Origin: Flavobacteriaceae bacterium UBA5544
GTDB taxonomy: Bacteria; Bacteroidota; Bacteroidia; Flavobacteriales; Flavobacteriaceae
Length of the DNA: 64,000 nt
Reading direction: 5' to 3'
Assembly (NCBI GenBank): GCA_002426755.1
Contig: DINI01000008.1
Coordinates: 38,767 to 102,766 of the forward strand
Shown one piece after another: positions 43,070 through 52,472 of this stretch. The position numbers were made by a program, and so were the translations under genes. Each line of letters starts with the position of its first letter. Positions within the stretch are counted from its first letter, which is position 1. The notes under the pieces were generated by a model. It made no database searches and was not told where the DNA came from. It saw nothing but the letters and a program-made list of their open reading frames with translations.

Positions 43070-45679
43070 TTATTGCTCTTCATTTACCAATTGTTCTTGG
43101 TTTCGGAAGACCAATGTATTGTCAAATGCATCCAATAAAATGATGCTATCGGTTTTTATCTTTCCTGATAATAGTTCTTTGCTCAATTCATTCAGTACTT
43201 CTTTTTGAATCACTCGTTTCACAGGTCTTGCGCCATATTCTGGATTGAAACCTTTGTCAGCCAAATACTTCACCGCTTCATCCGTAGCATCAAAAGTGAT
43301 GCCTTGTTTTGCCAACATTTTAGTCAATCCTTTTAGCTGTAAGCCAACAATCTCTATAATGTTGTCCCTTGTTAATGGTGTGAACATGATGATGTCATCA
43401 ATACGATTCAAAAATTCCGGTCGAACACTTTGCTTAAGCAAGCCAAGCACGTCCACTTTGGCGGCTTCAATAGCAGTCTCCACATCTTTGGTCGCTTCAA
43501 AACGTTCTTGTATAATGTCACTTCCCATATTGGAGGTCATGATGATAATCGTGTTCTTGAAATCAGCGGTACGACCTTTGTTGTCTGTCAAATGACCTTC
43601 ATCCAACACTTGCAATAAAATGTTGAACGTATCAGGATGTGCTTTCTCAATTTCATCCAGCAATACCACGGAATATGGTTTTCTTCTTACGGCTTCCGTC
43701 AATTGGCCACCTTCATCGTAGCCTACATATCCTGGAGGTGCACCAACCAATCGGCTCACGGCATGACGTTCTTGGTATTCACTCATATCAATGCGGGTCA
43801 TGGCGTTTTCATCGTCAAATAAATATTCAGCCAAGGCTTTTGCCAATTCGGTTTTACCAACACCTGTGGTTCCGAGGAACAAGAAAGTGCCTATAGGTTT
43901 TTGTGCATTTTGCAAACCGGCCCTGCTGCGTCGTACGGCATCACTCACAGCTTCAATGGCTTCATCTTGTCCAATCACGCGTTTATGCAATTGGTCTTCG
44001 AGTTTCAAGAGTTTTTCCCGGTCACTTTGAAGCATCTTGGTGACTGGAATGCCCGTCCATTTGGCGACCACTTCTGCAATGTCTTCATAAGTGACTTCCT
44101 CTTTGATTAAGGAGTTGCCTGACTGATTTTGCTGCAATTCTTTTTGAAGTGCGTCCAATTTCTCTTGGGCTTCCTTGATTTTCCCATAACGGATTTCAGC
44201 TACTTTTCCATAGTCGCCATCACGTTCGGCACGCTCTGCTGCAAGTTTGAACTCTTCTATGTCGGATTTTGTGTTTTGAATGTTGTCAACGACATCTTTT
44301 TCACTTTTCCACTTTGCATTGATTTCGTTGCGCTCTTCCTTTAAGTTCGCCAAATCATTACGAAGGGTTTTCAATTTAGATTCATCTTTCTCGCGTTTGA
44401 TGGCTTCGATTTCAATCTCCAATTGCATAATCTTTCTATCCAACACATCCAATTCTTCAGGTTTGGAATTGATTTCCATTCGCAATTTAGAAGCGGCCTC
44501 ATCCATCAAGTCAATTGCCTTGTCTGGAAGGAAACGATTGGTGATGTAACGTTCGGACAATTCCACCGCACCGATAATCGCTTCATCTTTGATACGGACT
44601 TTATGATGGGTTTCATATTTTTCCTTAATCCCTCTTAAGATGGAGATAGCGCTTTCGGTATCTGGTTCATCAACCATTACTTTTTGGAAACGTCGCTCCA
44701 AGGCTTTATCCTTTTCGAAATACTTTTGATATTCATCCAATGTGGTCGCGCCAATCGCTCTCAATTCTCCACGAGCAAGGGCAGGTTTTAAAATATTGGC
44801 CGCATCCATGGCGCCTTGACCACCTCCAGCGCCCACAAGGGTGTGGATTTCGTCAATAAAAAGAACAATGTCACCTTCACTGGATGTTACTTCTTTGATG
44901 ACAGCTTTCAACCGTTCTTCAAACTCGCCTTTGTATTTGGCGCCCGCAATCAATGCACCCATATCGAGGGCGAAGATTTGTTTATCCTTAAGGTTTTCAG
45001 GAATGTCACCATCTACAATACGATGGGCAAGTCCTTCTGCGATTGCGGTTTTACCCGTGCCTGGTTCTCCCACCAAAATAGGATTGTTTTTGGTCCGTCT
45101 GGATAGAATTTGGAGAATACGACGTATTTCTTCATCACGTCCAATTACAGGGTCCAGTTTTCCATCTTTTGCCAATTGGTTCAGGTTTTTGGCGTATTTG
45201 CTCAAAGAGTTATAAGTATCTTCCTGACTTTGGGACGTGACCCTATCACCTTGACGCAATTCATCAATACCTGCCTGTAAGCCTTTTTCAGTGACGCCTT
45301 GATCCTTTAACATCTGTGCTATCTTGCTGTTTGACTTAAAAATGGCCATAATCAAATGTTCAATAGACACATAATCATCTTTCATTTTTTTGGCGATGAT
45401 GGAGGCTTCATTCAATGTTTTATTAGCTTCACGAGACAACATGATATCACCTCCGCTCACTTTTGAATAACTTTCCAATTGTTTGTCCAAGGTTTGCTGC
45501 AATAGACTCACATTGACGTTCAATTTCTTTAACAAGAAAGGCAATACATTTTCATCCACCTCAAAAATGGCTTTGAAAATGTGCTCATTCTCTATCTGTT
45601 GGTTGCCAAGACTTTGTGCAAGCTGTTGCGCCTGCTGTATGGCTTCCTGTGATTTTATGGTATAATTATTAAAGTTCAT
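43070..45679 (-). CDS. clpB: ATP-dependent chaperone ClpB
   Basis: 869 residues. Hsp100 disaggregase that works with DnaK. N-domain repeat (TIKSQEAIQQAQQLAQS; about 1-145), first AAA+ module with Walker A GEPGTGKTA and Walker B LFIDEIHTLVG (about 160-350), a long coiled-coil middle domain (about 405-530; EIEAIKREKDESKLK), second AAA+ module with GTTGVGKTELAKALAEY and LLDEIEKAHPD, and C-terminal D2-small domain (NPEYGARPVKRVIQ). The middle domain distinguishes it from ClpA/ClpC. The upstream region has a nested inverted repeat at 45728-45806. Confidence 0.96.
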   Translation of the reverse strand: MNFNNYTIKSQEAIQQAQQLAQSLGNQQIENEHIFKAIFEVDENVLPFLLKKLNVNVSLLQQTLDKQLESYSKVSGGDIMLSREANKTLNEASIIAKKMKDDYVSIEHLIMAIFKSNSKIAQMLKDQGVTEKGLQAGIDELRQGDRVTSQSQEDTYNSLSKYAKNLNQLAKDGKLDPVIGRDEEIRRILQILSRRTKNNPILVGEPGTGKTAIAEGLAHRIVDGDIPENLKDKQIFALDMGALIAGAKYKGEFEERLKAVIKEVTSSEGDIVLFIDEIHTLVGAGGGQGAMDAANILKPALARGELRAIGATTLDEYQKYFEKDKALERRFQKVMVDEPDTESAISILRGIKEKYETHHKVRIKDEAIIGAVELSERYITNRFLPDKAIDLMDEAASKLRMEINSKPEELDVLDRKIMQLEIEIEAIKREKDESKLKTLRNDLANLKEERNEINAKWKSEKDVVDNIQNTKSDIEEFKLAAERAERDGDYGKVAEIRYGKIKEAQEKLDALQKELQQNQSGNSLIKEEVTYEDIAEVVAKWTGIPVTKMLQSDREKLLKLEDQLHKRVIGQDEAIEAVSDAVRRSRAGLQNAQKPIGTFLFLGTTGVGKTELAKALAEYLFDDENAMTRIDMSEYQERHAVSRLVGAPPGYVGYDEGGQLTEAVRRKPYSVVLLDEIEKAHPDTFNILLQVLDEGHLTDNKGRTADFKNTIIIMTSNMGSDIIQERFEATKDVETAIEAAKVDVLGLLKQSVRPEFLNRIDDIIMFTPLTRDNIIEIVGLQLKGLTKMLAKQGITFDATDEAVKYLADKGFNPEYGARPVKRVIQKEVLNELSKELLSGKIKTDSIILLDAFDNTLVFRNQEQLVNEEQ

Positions 45680-45727
45680 ATGGTTTTAAATGTTTTATTC
45701 TTTATTTTACAGAAGCAATAAGTCAAC

Positions 45728-45806
45728 AATCTTACCAATTTATAAAGCAAGACAAAATGTCGGATAAAGTCAATAATAAAGTGACATTTCGTCAGTCTGT
45801 AAGATT
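45728..45806. promoter_or_regulatory. Nested inverted repeats upstream of clpB
   Basis: Outer perfect 8-base arms AATCTTAC (45728-45735) / GTAAGATT (45799-45806); inner perfect 7-base arms AAATGTC (45755-45761) / GACATTT (45783-45789). Short palindromes GACAAAATGTC and TGACATTTCGTCA overlap the inner arms. The whole element is centred about 88 bases upstream of the clpB start and also lies upstream of ytxJ (start 45892). A heat-shock operator or bidirectional control site is the best guess. Confidence 0.45.
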
Positions 45807-45891
45807 TTGAAAGCGCTTCGACTTATACTATAAAGGTACTGAAAAGTGTGTGGAGTGACCGTTAATAGAATGATAAAAAGAAACTAAAAAT

Positions 45892-46281
45892 ATGGGATTA
45901 TTTAATAAATTATTTTCCGGTTCCAATGAGCCAAAGCAAGAGGACAGCACGCCATTTATAGATTTGAATGAAATGGCACAACTAGATGCCATTGTAGAAA
46001 CATCTAAAACCAAACCGCAACTGATATTTAAGCATTCCACACGTTGTGGTATCAGTCGTATGGTCATTGGACAGTTTAAAAAGGATTATGGAATGACTGA
46101 AACTGAAGCAGATTTATACTATTTGGATTTATTGAGCCATCGGGATATTTCCAGCGAGATTGCGAACCGATTTAATGTGATGCACGAATCGCCACAATTG
46201 TTGGTGGTGAAGAATGGGGTAGTGGTGAAGCATGCAAGTCATGGGGGTATTAATGAATTAAATTTGGAATCATTTGTTTAA
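45892..46281 (+). CDS. ytxJ: Bacillithiol-system redox-active protein YtxJ
   Basis: 129 residues with a thioredoxin-like fold. The active-site Cys52 lies in FKHSTRCGIS, the family hallmark (single Cys, STRC). Other conserved parts: YYLDLLSHRDISSEIA, NVMHESPQLLVVKNGVVVKHASHGGI. YtxJ belongs to the bacillithiol de-bacillithiolation set, suggesting that this organism uses bacillithiol as its low-molecular-weight thiol. Single gene divergent from clpB. Confidence 0.9.
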   Translation: MGLFNKLFSGSNEPKQEDSTPFIDLNEMAQLDAIVETSKTKPQLIFKHSTRCGISRMVIGQFKKDYGMTETEADLYYLDLLSHRDISSEIANRFNVMHESPQLLVVKNGVVVKHASHGGINELNLESFV

Positions 46282-46307
46282 GCACATTTTTAATATTACA
46301 TAAAAAT

Positions 46308-46336
46308 AAAACCCTTCCGTTAAGAAAGGTTTTTAT
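46308..46336. terminator. Terminator between ytxJ and the sulfurtransferase
   Basis: Imperfect stem AAACCCTTC / GAAAGGTTT with one mismatch and flanking A- and T-runs, in the 75-base gap between converging genes. Could act from both sides. Confidence 0.65.
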
Positions 46337-46356
46337 TTTAAAATCTAATAATGAAA

Positions 46357-47202
46357 TTATGAATGAGAACCATCGGTGTTAGAAATATGTATTGTGCGTT
46401 CTGCCCATTCCGTCCAAGAACCATCATAGATTGAGGTTTTATTTTCCAATACCAATTCGCTTGCGAGTAGAACAATGCAGGCAGTAACGCCGGAACCACA
46501 ACTAAAAATCAATGGACGATCGTCTATTGGTAGGGTTTGGAATACTTGGGCAAGCTGTTTTTTGCTTTTAAATTTACCGTTTTTTAGAACTTCATTATAA
46601 GGGAGATTGATAGAGTTTTTTATGTTGCCGCTTGGTAATCCTTTTCTTGGTTCAGGTGCGATTCCGTTAAATCGATCGGATGGTCTGGCGTCAATTAATA
46701 AGTGTGTTTGGTTATTTAGGTTCGTTTTGATCTGCTCAAAAATCTTTACCAAATTTTCGTTGAATGATGCATTGAAGTTTCCACGTTCAAACTTCATCTG
46801 TTTTTTTTGTATTGTTTTGTATCCTTTGGCAATCCAATTGGGCAAACCTCCATCCAAGACAGAAATATCTTGATGTCCCATGGTTTTGAACATCCACCAT
46901 ACTCTTGGGCTAAAATGATTACCGAGATTATCATACACTATGATTTTACTCGAATTATGAATACCGAGGTTCCTACAGGCTTTTTCAAATGTTCTGGCGC
47001 TAGGGAGCATATTTGGAAGATGGGTAGTCTTCAGACTGAAAGCATCTTTTAAGTCAAAATGCCTGGCGCCTTCAATTTGTAATTGGTCGTACTCGGATGA
47101 AATAGCAGAAGCATTCGAAGACTGGCTGGCATCCAATAACACGATATCTTGGTCTTGTAGATGGTTATTGAGCCATTTGGCAGAAACAAGAGGATTGTTC
47201 AT
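46357..47202 (-). CDS. Two-domain rhodanese sulfurtransferase (thiosulfate/3-mercaptopyruvate)
   Basis: 281 residues. Tandem rhodanese domains: inactive N-terminal (about 1-125; VSAKWLNNHLQDQDIVLLDAS) and catalytic C-terminal (about 150-275; LLIDARPSDRFNGIAPEPR; catalytic Cys235 in FSCGSGVTA). The CGSGVTA loop is the 3-mercaptopyruvate sulfurtransferase type (CGSGVT) rather than CRKGVT of thiosulfate rhodanese. Transfers sulfur from 3-mercaptopyruvate to a thiophile. The 272-base gap to the next gene contains nothing recognised. Confidence 0.92.
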   Translation of the reverse strand: MNNPLVSAKWLNNHLQDQDIVLLDASQSSNASAISSEYDQLQIEGARHFDLKDAFSLKTTHLPNMLPSARTFEKACRNLGIHNSSKIIVYDNLGNHFSPRVWWMFKTMGHQDISVLDGGLPNWIAKGYKTIQKKQMKFERGNFNASFNENLVKIFEQIKTNLNNQTHLLIDARPSDRFNGIAPEPRKGLPSGNIKNSINLPYNEVLKNGKFKSKKQLAQVFQTLPIDDRPLIFSCGSGVTACIVLLASELVLENKTSIYDGSWTEWAERTIHISNTDGSHS

Positions 47203-47474
47203 TTGTCGTGATTGATTTTGCTCATTTCCGATTGTGTATTAACTTTTAAAAAAAATTAAATGTACTAATTATTCATCTGAAATTAATTCTGCCTTTTGGC
47301 TTTAAATTTTGATGGACGAAATTTACGAGAGATAACTCTTGCGTATCATCTTCTTAAATAATCATCACAATTATAGAAATTGAATGGGATAAGTGTATAT
47401 TTATATTATCTATAAACAGTGAAAAAAGAACACAGAAACACCAACCACCATTCATAAATCAAATAAGACTTAAA

Positions 47475-47921
47475 ATGAACCCAACCGCTAATCGTATACT
47501 ATTTAGTTCTAGAGAATTAAATGCTCCTTTGGAAATTGTATATAAAGCTTTTGCAGACCCTCAACATTTAATAAAATGGTGGGGACCGAATGGCTTTACA
47601 AACACATTTCATGAATTTGACTTACAACCCGGCGGAAAATGGATTCTTACCATGCATGGACCAGAGAAAGGGAATTATGAAAACTCATCCATATTCAAGA
47701 CTGTGGAGCCTAACAGGTCCATTTCGTGGACAAGGGTTTCCAAACCATTATTTGATATGGAAGTTCAATTTGAAGAAATTTCTCATTCGAAATCTAGAAT
47801 ATCCTTCAAAATGATTTTTGAAACCGACGAAGAATGTTCCAAAATTAAACCTTTCGCAGCGCCAAAAAACGAAGAGAATTTTGATAGATTGGAAAGAGAA
47901 TTGCTCAAAATGCTTTCATGA
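47475..47921 (+). CDS. SRPBCC-fold protein, AHSA1-like
   Basis: 148 residues. START/Bet v1-like fold of the activator-of-Hsp90-homologue-1 family: LNAPLEIVYKAFADPQHLIKWWGPNGFTN near the N-terminus (partial quote), LQPGGKWILTMHGPEKGNYEN, and a C-terminal helix (LERELLKMLS). Binds a hydrophobic ligand; substrate unknown. Often a stress- or catabolism-linked protein. Starts at ATG 47475 with an AT-rich leader. Confidence 0.85.
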   Translation: MNPTANRILFSSRELNAPLEIVYKAFADPQHLIKWWGPNGFTNTFHEFDLQPGGKWILTMHGPEKGNYENSSIFKTVEPNRSISWTRVSKPLFDMEVQFEEISHSKSRISFKMIFETDEECSKIKPFAAPKNEENFDRLERELLKMLS

Positions 47922-47995
47922 GGCTTGATAAATAGCAACAACTAAAACTTTGTAATTAACAGCAAACTTCCTACATTTAATCCAAACATCCATAT

Positions 47996-49534
47996 ATGCT
48001 CAAAAAAGTATTCGGAAGTGCAGTCTTCGGGGTAGAGGCCACCACCATCACCGTAGAAGTCAATGTAGATAATGGAGTAGGTTATCACTTGGTAGGCCTT
48101 CCGGACAATGCCATTAAAGAAAGTAACTTTCGAATCGCTGCTGCCCTTCAAAACAATGGGTACAAGATACCGGGTAAAAAAATAATCATCAATATGTCGC
48201 CAGCCGACCTGCGCAAAGAAGGCTCCGCTTATGACCTTACACTCGCCATCGGCATCCTTGTTGCTTCCGACCAAATTAAAGCAGATAATTTAGAGGATTA
48301 TCTCATTATGGGCGAATTGTCTTTAGATGGAAGCCTTCAGCCAATTAAAGGTGCTTTGCCAATAGCCATCAAAGCAAAAGAAGAAGGTTTTAAAAACTTC
48401 ATTCTTCCTATTCAAAATGCAAAAGAAGCGGCCATAGTTGATGGACTGAACGTTTTCGGTGTTGAAAATATAGACCAAGTCATCAATCATTTTGATAAAG
48501 ACGAACCGTTAGAACAAATTACTATAAATATCCAGGAAGAGTTCTATAAAAACCTAGACTTCCCCGAGTTCGACTTTGCCGATGTTAGAGGACAAGAAGG
48601 CATCAAACGCTGTATGGAAATAGCTGCCGCGGGAGGTCACAACATCATTCTCATTGGTCCTCCAGGCGCAGGAAAAACGATGCTTGCCAAACGGCTTCCA
48701 AGCATCCTCCCTCCAATGACCATACGAGAAGCTTTGGAAACAACGAAAATACATTCCGTCGCTGGGCGGGTCAAGGCTGATATGGGATTGATGTCCCAAC
48801 GTCCATTTAGAAGTCCTCATCATACCATTTCCAACGTCGCGTTAGTCGGCGGTGGAAGCTATCCGCAACCAGGAGAAATATCATTATCGCATAATGGAGT
48901 TCTTTTTTTGGATGAATTGCCCGAATTTAAACGCGAAGTTCTCGAAGTTATGCGTCAACCTCTTGAGGACAGGGAGGTGACCATCTCAAGAGCCAAGTTC
49001 ACTGTGACCTACCCAAGCAGTTTTATGTTGGTAGCCAGTATGAACCCAAGTCCAAGTGGTTATTTTAATGATCCTAATGCACCCATTACATCATCACCTC
49101 ACGAAATGCAGCGGTATTTAAGTAAAATTTCAGGGCCACTTTTGGATAGAATTGATATACACATAGAAGTTACGCCTGTCCCGTTTGAAAAACTATCCGA
49201 TGATAGAAAAGGCGAGCCCTCAATAGACATTCGTAAGCGGGTCACAGCTGCAAGAGAACGACAAACTACCCGCTTTGAAGCGAACGAAAACGTGCATTAT
49301 AATGCCCAGATGAACACAAAGCAAATACGGAAGTTTTGTGTATTGGACGAAACTTCCAAGCAGCTGCTCAAAACAGCTATGGAGCGACTCAACCTTTCCG
49401 CTAGGGCGTACGACAGAATTCTTAAAGTAGCACGCACCATTGCTGATCTAGAAGGAATTGAAGAGTTAAATGGGTCTCACATCAGCGAAGCCATTCAGTA
49501 CAGAAGCTTAGATAGAGAAGGTTGGTTAGGGTAA
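47996..49534 (+). CDS. YifB/ComM-family Mg-chelatase-like AAA ATPase
   Basis: 512 residues. N-terminal ChlI/Lon-like domain (about 1-170; VFGSAVFGVEATTITVEV; KKIIINMSPADLRKEG), Mg-chelatase AAA+ core (Walker A GPPGAGKTMLAKRLP near 220-235; VLFLDELPEFKREVLEVMRQPLE near 303-325; sensor MNPSPSGYF) and C-terminal helical domain (LNLSARAYDRILKVARTIADLEG). ComM is a branch-migration helicase in natural transformation; in YifB relatives the role is less clear. Starts at the first ATG. Confidence 0.95.
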   Translation: MLKKVFGSAVFGVEATTITVEVNVDNGVGYHLVGLPDNAIKESNFRIAAALQNNGYKIPGKKIIINMSPADLRKEGSAYDLTLAIGILVASDQIKADNLEDYLIMGELSLDGSLQPIKGALPIAIKAKEEGFKNFILPIQNAKEAAIVDGLNVFGVENIDQVINHFDKDEPLEQITINIQEEFYKNLDFPEFDFADVRGQEGIKRCMEIAAAGGHNIILIGPPGAGKTMLAKRLPSILPPMTIREALETTKIHSVAGRVKADMGLMSQRPFRSPHHTISNVALVGGGSYPQPGEISLSHNGVLFLDELPEFKREVLEVMRQPLEDREVTISRAKFTVTYPSSFMLVASMNPSPSGYFNDPNAPITSSPHEMQRYLSKISGPLLDRIDIHIEVTPVPFEKLSDDRKGEPSIDIRKRVTAARERQTTRFEANENVHYNAQMNTKQIRKFCVLDETSKQLLKTAMERLNLSARAYDRILKVARTIADLEGIEELNGSHISEAIQYRSLDREGWLG

Positions 49535-49605
49535 TTTAATCAGGCTAACGTAAGAGATTTCAAACTTTTTTAATACTTTTAAAAAATAACCGTAAAACTA
49601 ACCAG

Positions 49606-50112
49606 ATGAAAAATTTGTTATTATTTGTAGTTGGCGCCATAGTTGGAGCTGCTATAGTTTATTTTGTTTGCTGCAAACCATTAACGGAAGAAATGGTGGA
49701 CACTCCAAAAGGTATTATTACACCAGAGCAAGCCACTATCCTTGATGAGGCTTTCAATTCTAGACATCAATTGATAAGTGATTCCATAGTAAAACGTTCT
49801 GATAATCGCTCTTCTTGGTATTCACTAAAGGATTTGAGGGACTATTTGACTTTAGCAGAAAAACAAGCAAGTGGGCTTGGTTATACAATGAACGGTGTGC
49901 GTATTTATTTAGGAGCATACCCCAATATAGCCAATGAGGTGGGTTATACCACCATGTTTTTTATACCAACAGGTACTCAAAATACTATGGCTGAAGGAAA
50001 TATGAATCCATTACATTTTGCACCTCCACCTAATAATCCAGATATACCAGGAGGTAATGGGCTTAATGATGGAACTCCAGGTATTCCGCCAGGTGCAAAT
50101 TATCCTCAATAG
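49606..50112 (+). CDS. Membrane-anchored exported protein, unknown function
   Basis: 168 residues. One N-terminal transmembrane helix or signal (LLLFVVGAIVGAAIVYFVCC, 3-22), then an exported domain of about 110 residues (TPEQATILDEAFNSRHQLISD; SSWYSLKDLRDYLTLAEKQA; VRIYLGAYP) and a Pro/Gly/Asn-rich tail (FAPPPNNPDIPGGNGLNDG). Known only as a flavobacterial hypothetical family. The stop is seven bases from the next gene's TTG start, so it heads an apparent four-gene operon. Confidence 0.72.
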   Translation: MKNLLLFVVGAIVGAAIVYFVCCKPLTEEMVDTPKGIITPEQATILDEAFNSRHQLISDSIVKRSDNRSSWYSLKDLRDYLTLAEKQASGLGYTMNGVRIYLGAYPNIANEVGYTTMFFIPTGTQNTMAEGNMNPLHFAPPPNNPDIPGGNGLNDGTPGIPPGANYPQ

Positions 50113-50119
50113 GATAATT

Positions 50120-50842
50120 TTGGAAACGTTTCTATCAAATAATTTTGTACTCTTAAACAATGGTGTGGCCTTTGTTGCCGCTTTTGTAGGCACAGTTTAT
50201 TTTTCAAAATTCAAAAAATCTGAAGTTAAATATTTTATTTACTTTTTATGGTATGTGGCTTTAATGCAATTTTTTGCGTCATATACAGGATTTGTAAATG
50301 AGTTTGAGTTTTTAAAGCCAATAAAGGAATTAATTAAGGGCACAAGGTTTGAAAAAAATTATTGGCCTTTTACATTGTTTTGGTCTATCGGAGCAGTTGT
50401 TTTCTATTCCTTTTATTTTCAAAGAATAATCAACAATGCAATCCAAAAACAGATTGTCAAAATAATTACGATTCTTTTTGTGTTAAGCTCAATGGGTTAT
50501 ATTATGATATGGCCAGATGATTTATTTAACCGCGCCATTCCATTTATTAAAATATTTGGAGGAATAGTGATATTATTGAGTACAGTCTTCTATTTTATGG
50601 ATATATTAAAATCTGATTCAGTACTCACATTTTATAAATCAATCAACTTTTTCATTGCTGCAGTCATATTTATTTGGTGGTTAGTCACAACTCCTGTAGT
50701 GTTTTTTGAAATTTATTTTTCGGCGTCCGATTGGAGTTTTGTCTTTTTGAGATGGCAAATTTTCCTATTTATGAATCTGTTTATGTATTTAGCCTTTGCC
50801 TTTGCATTTATTACGTGCAATCCAAAATATGACAAACTCTAG
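50120..50842 (+). CDS. Seven-helix membrane protein A (paralogue of the next gene), TTG start
   Basis: About 240 residues. Start set at TTG 50120, aligning with the TTG start of the next gene; a longer upstream frame overlaps the previous CDS and reads unlike protein. Six to seven transmembrane helices (AFVAAFVGTVYF; YFLWYVALMQFFASY; FTLFWSIGAVVFYSFYF; IITILFVLSSMGYIM; AVIFIWWLVTTPVVFF; FLFMNLFMYLAFAFAFITC). Paralogue of 50857-51576, sharing KYFIYFLWYV and FEKNYWPFTLFW/FERNYWFYSLFW motifs. Unknown role, perhaps a membrane sensor for the kinase downstream. Confidence 0.78.
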   Translation: METFLSNNFVLLNNGVAFVAAFVGTVYFSKFKKSEVKYFIYFLWYVALMQFFASYTGFVNEFEFLKPIKELIKGTRFEKNYWPFTLFWSIGAVVFYSFYFQRIINNAIQKQIVKIITILFVLSSMGYIMIWPDDLFNRAIPFIKIFGGIVILLSTVFYFMDILKSDSVLTFYKSINFFIAAVIFIWWLVTTPVVFFEIYFSASDWSFVFLRWQIFLFMNLFMYLAFAFAFITCNPKYDKL

Positions 50843-50856
50843 TTAATAGAAGTGAT

Positions 50857-51576
50857 TTGAACGAATTCCTAAAACAAAATTATATCTTGATAACCCATGG
50901 GGTTGAGCTTATTGCGGCGATTACAGGAATAATTTGTTACAAGAAATACAAAGTAACCAATGCTAAATATTTTATTTATTTTTTAATATATGTTGTAATT
51001 ATTGAACATATAGCGGGTTATCCCAGATATTTGGTAAACTACGATTCCCTTAAGGAGGCCAAAGCCTATCTAAAAGGTACAATGTTTGAGCGTAACTATT
51101 GGTTTTACTCTTTGTTTTGGAATATAGGAAGTGGGCTTTTTTACACGTGGTATTTTAGAAAAACCATTAAAAACCCGACGTTCAAAACAATTTTAAAATT
51201 CGGGCTGTTGCTGTTCATAATAAGTTCAATAGTGTATTTAATGACTAATTGGGAATGGTTTTTTAAAGAATTGGCAGTTTATATACATGTTACAGGAGCT
51301 ATATTAATTTTGTTTTCGGTGTGTCTTTACTTTATAGAGATCTTGAAGAGTCATGTCATTTTAAGATTTCATAGTTCACTCAATTTTTACATTGCGGCCG
51401 TTCTAATCATTTGGTATTTGATAACAACACCATTGTCATTTTATAATATGTATTTTTCAACAGCGGATTGGAATTTTATTTTTCTTAAATGGCAAATTTT
51501 CCTATTTGCAAACATATTTATGTATTTAACCTTTACCTTTGCCTTAATTTATTGTAAGCCAACTTATGACAAATAA
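50857..51576 (+). CDS. Seven-helix membrane protein B (paralogue of the previous gene), TTG start
   Basis: 239 residues from TTG 50857. Same architecture as the preceding paralogue, with hydrophobic segments at about 10-28, 35-55, 80-100, 110-130, 140-160, 170-190 and 205-228 (for example YSLFWNIGSGLFYTWYF, FLFANIFMYLTFTFALIYC). The two share about half of their residues by eye. The stop overlaps the start of the kinase gene by 11 bases. A tandem duplication is the likely origin. Confidence 0.78.
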   Translation: MNEFLKQNYILITHGVELIAAITGIICYKKYKVTNAKYFIYFLIYVVIIEHIAGYPRYLVNYDSLKEAKAYLKGTMFERNYWFYSLFWNIGSGLFYTWYFRKTIKNPTFKTILKFGLLLFIISSIVYLMTNWEWFFKELAVYIHVTGAILILFSVCLYFIEILKSHVILRFHSSLNFYIAAVLIIWYLITTPLSFYNMYFSTADWNFIFLKWQIFLFANIFMYLTFTFALIYCKPTYDK

Positions 51577-52381
51577 ATTATCTCTATTATTAAACCAAGA
51601 GAAAGCCGTATCAACAGCAGCTGAACGCTATTTGCTCGTTTATATGATAGCCGTATTGGTTATAGTGACTACATTGGTTATTGTGTTTTTCATTGTCTTT
51701 CAAAAAAGAAAGAATAAACTTCTGATGGATAAAATAAGACAACAGCAAGAGTTTGATGAAGAAATTTCAAGGACGCAAACCGAGATACAGGAACAAACCT
51801 TAAAACATATTGGTTGGGAACTACATGATAATGTTGGCCAATTATTGGCTTATGCAAGTATGCAAATGAATATGCTTTCGGCCCAAGTATCAGATACTAT
51901 GAAGGAAAGCGTCAACAGTACGGCAGATGTAATAAAAGAAAGTCTGAAAGAGGTCCGTTCACTTTCTAAATCCTTGAACAATGATGTCATCCTTAATATA
52001 GGTTTTGAACAGTCCATTACCAACGAATTAAATCGTTTGAAACGAATGAAATTTGCTTCTGCGGAATTGCATATTAAAGGAAACAAAAGGGAACTTACAA
52101 ACAAAAAACACGAAATAGTCATCTTCCGTATTCTCCAGGAATTCTTTTCAAATTCCGTAAAATATTCTGAAGCAACGAACCTTAAAGTTCGATTGGATTA
52201 TCTGGATGATAAACTAATTATCGAAGCATCTGATGATGGTAAGGGTTTTGAAATGTCGTCAGTTGAAAAAGGCTCGGGTCTCATCAACATGAAAAGTAGG
52301 GCAGAACTCATCAACGCTGGTTTTGATTTATATTCAGAACCAAATAAAGGTGTAAAATTGACTTTACAATATCCGTTTTAG
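51566..52381 (+). CDS. NarL-type sensor histidine kinase without cognate regulator nearby
   Basis: 271 residues. One transmembrane helix (about 22-46, RYLLVYMIAVLVIVTTLVIVFF quoted in part), coiled-coil linker, then HisKA_3 H-box LKHIGWELHDNVGQLL with phosphorylated His87, and HATPase_c (FRILQEFFSNSVKYSEA N-box; ASDDGKGFEM and GSGLINMKSRAELI G-boxes). The N-terminal sensor is almost absent, so it may take its input from the two membrane proteins encoded upstream. No response regulator lies within the window on either side. Confidence 0.9.
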   Translation: MTNKLSLLLNQEKAVSTAAERYLLVYMIAVLVIVTTLVIVFFIVFQKRKNKLLMDKIRQQQEFDEEISRTQTEIQEQTLKHIGWELHDNVGQLLAYASMQMNMLSAQVSDTMKESVNSTADVIKESLKEVRSLSKSLNNDVILNIGFEQSITNELNRLKRMKFASAELHIKGNKRELTNKKHEIVIFRILQEFFSNSVKYSEATNLKVRLDYLDDKLIIEASDDGKGFEMSSVEKGSGLINMKSRAELINAGFDLYSEPNKGVKLTLQYPF

Positions 52382-52472
52382 AAAATAAATTAGAAGGATA
52401 TTTTTTAACGGAATCGATTTTTTCACTACTTTTAATTTGAACAAATAGAAACATAAACGAATTTATAATATC

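Noticed and set aside
50018..50119. Longer N-terminus for membrane protein A
   Set aside because: The extra 34 residues overlap the coding end of the previous gene and are not hydrophobic like the family; the paralogue aligns from the TTG at 50120.
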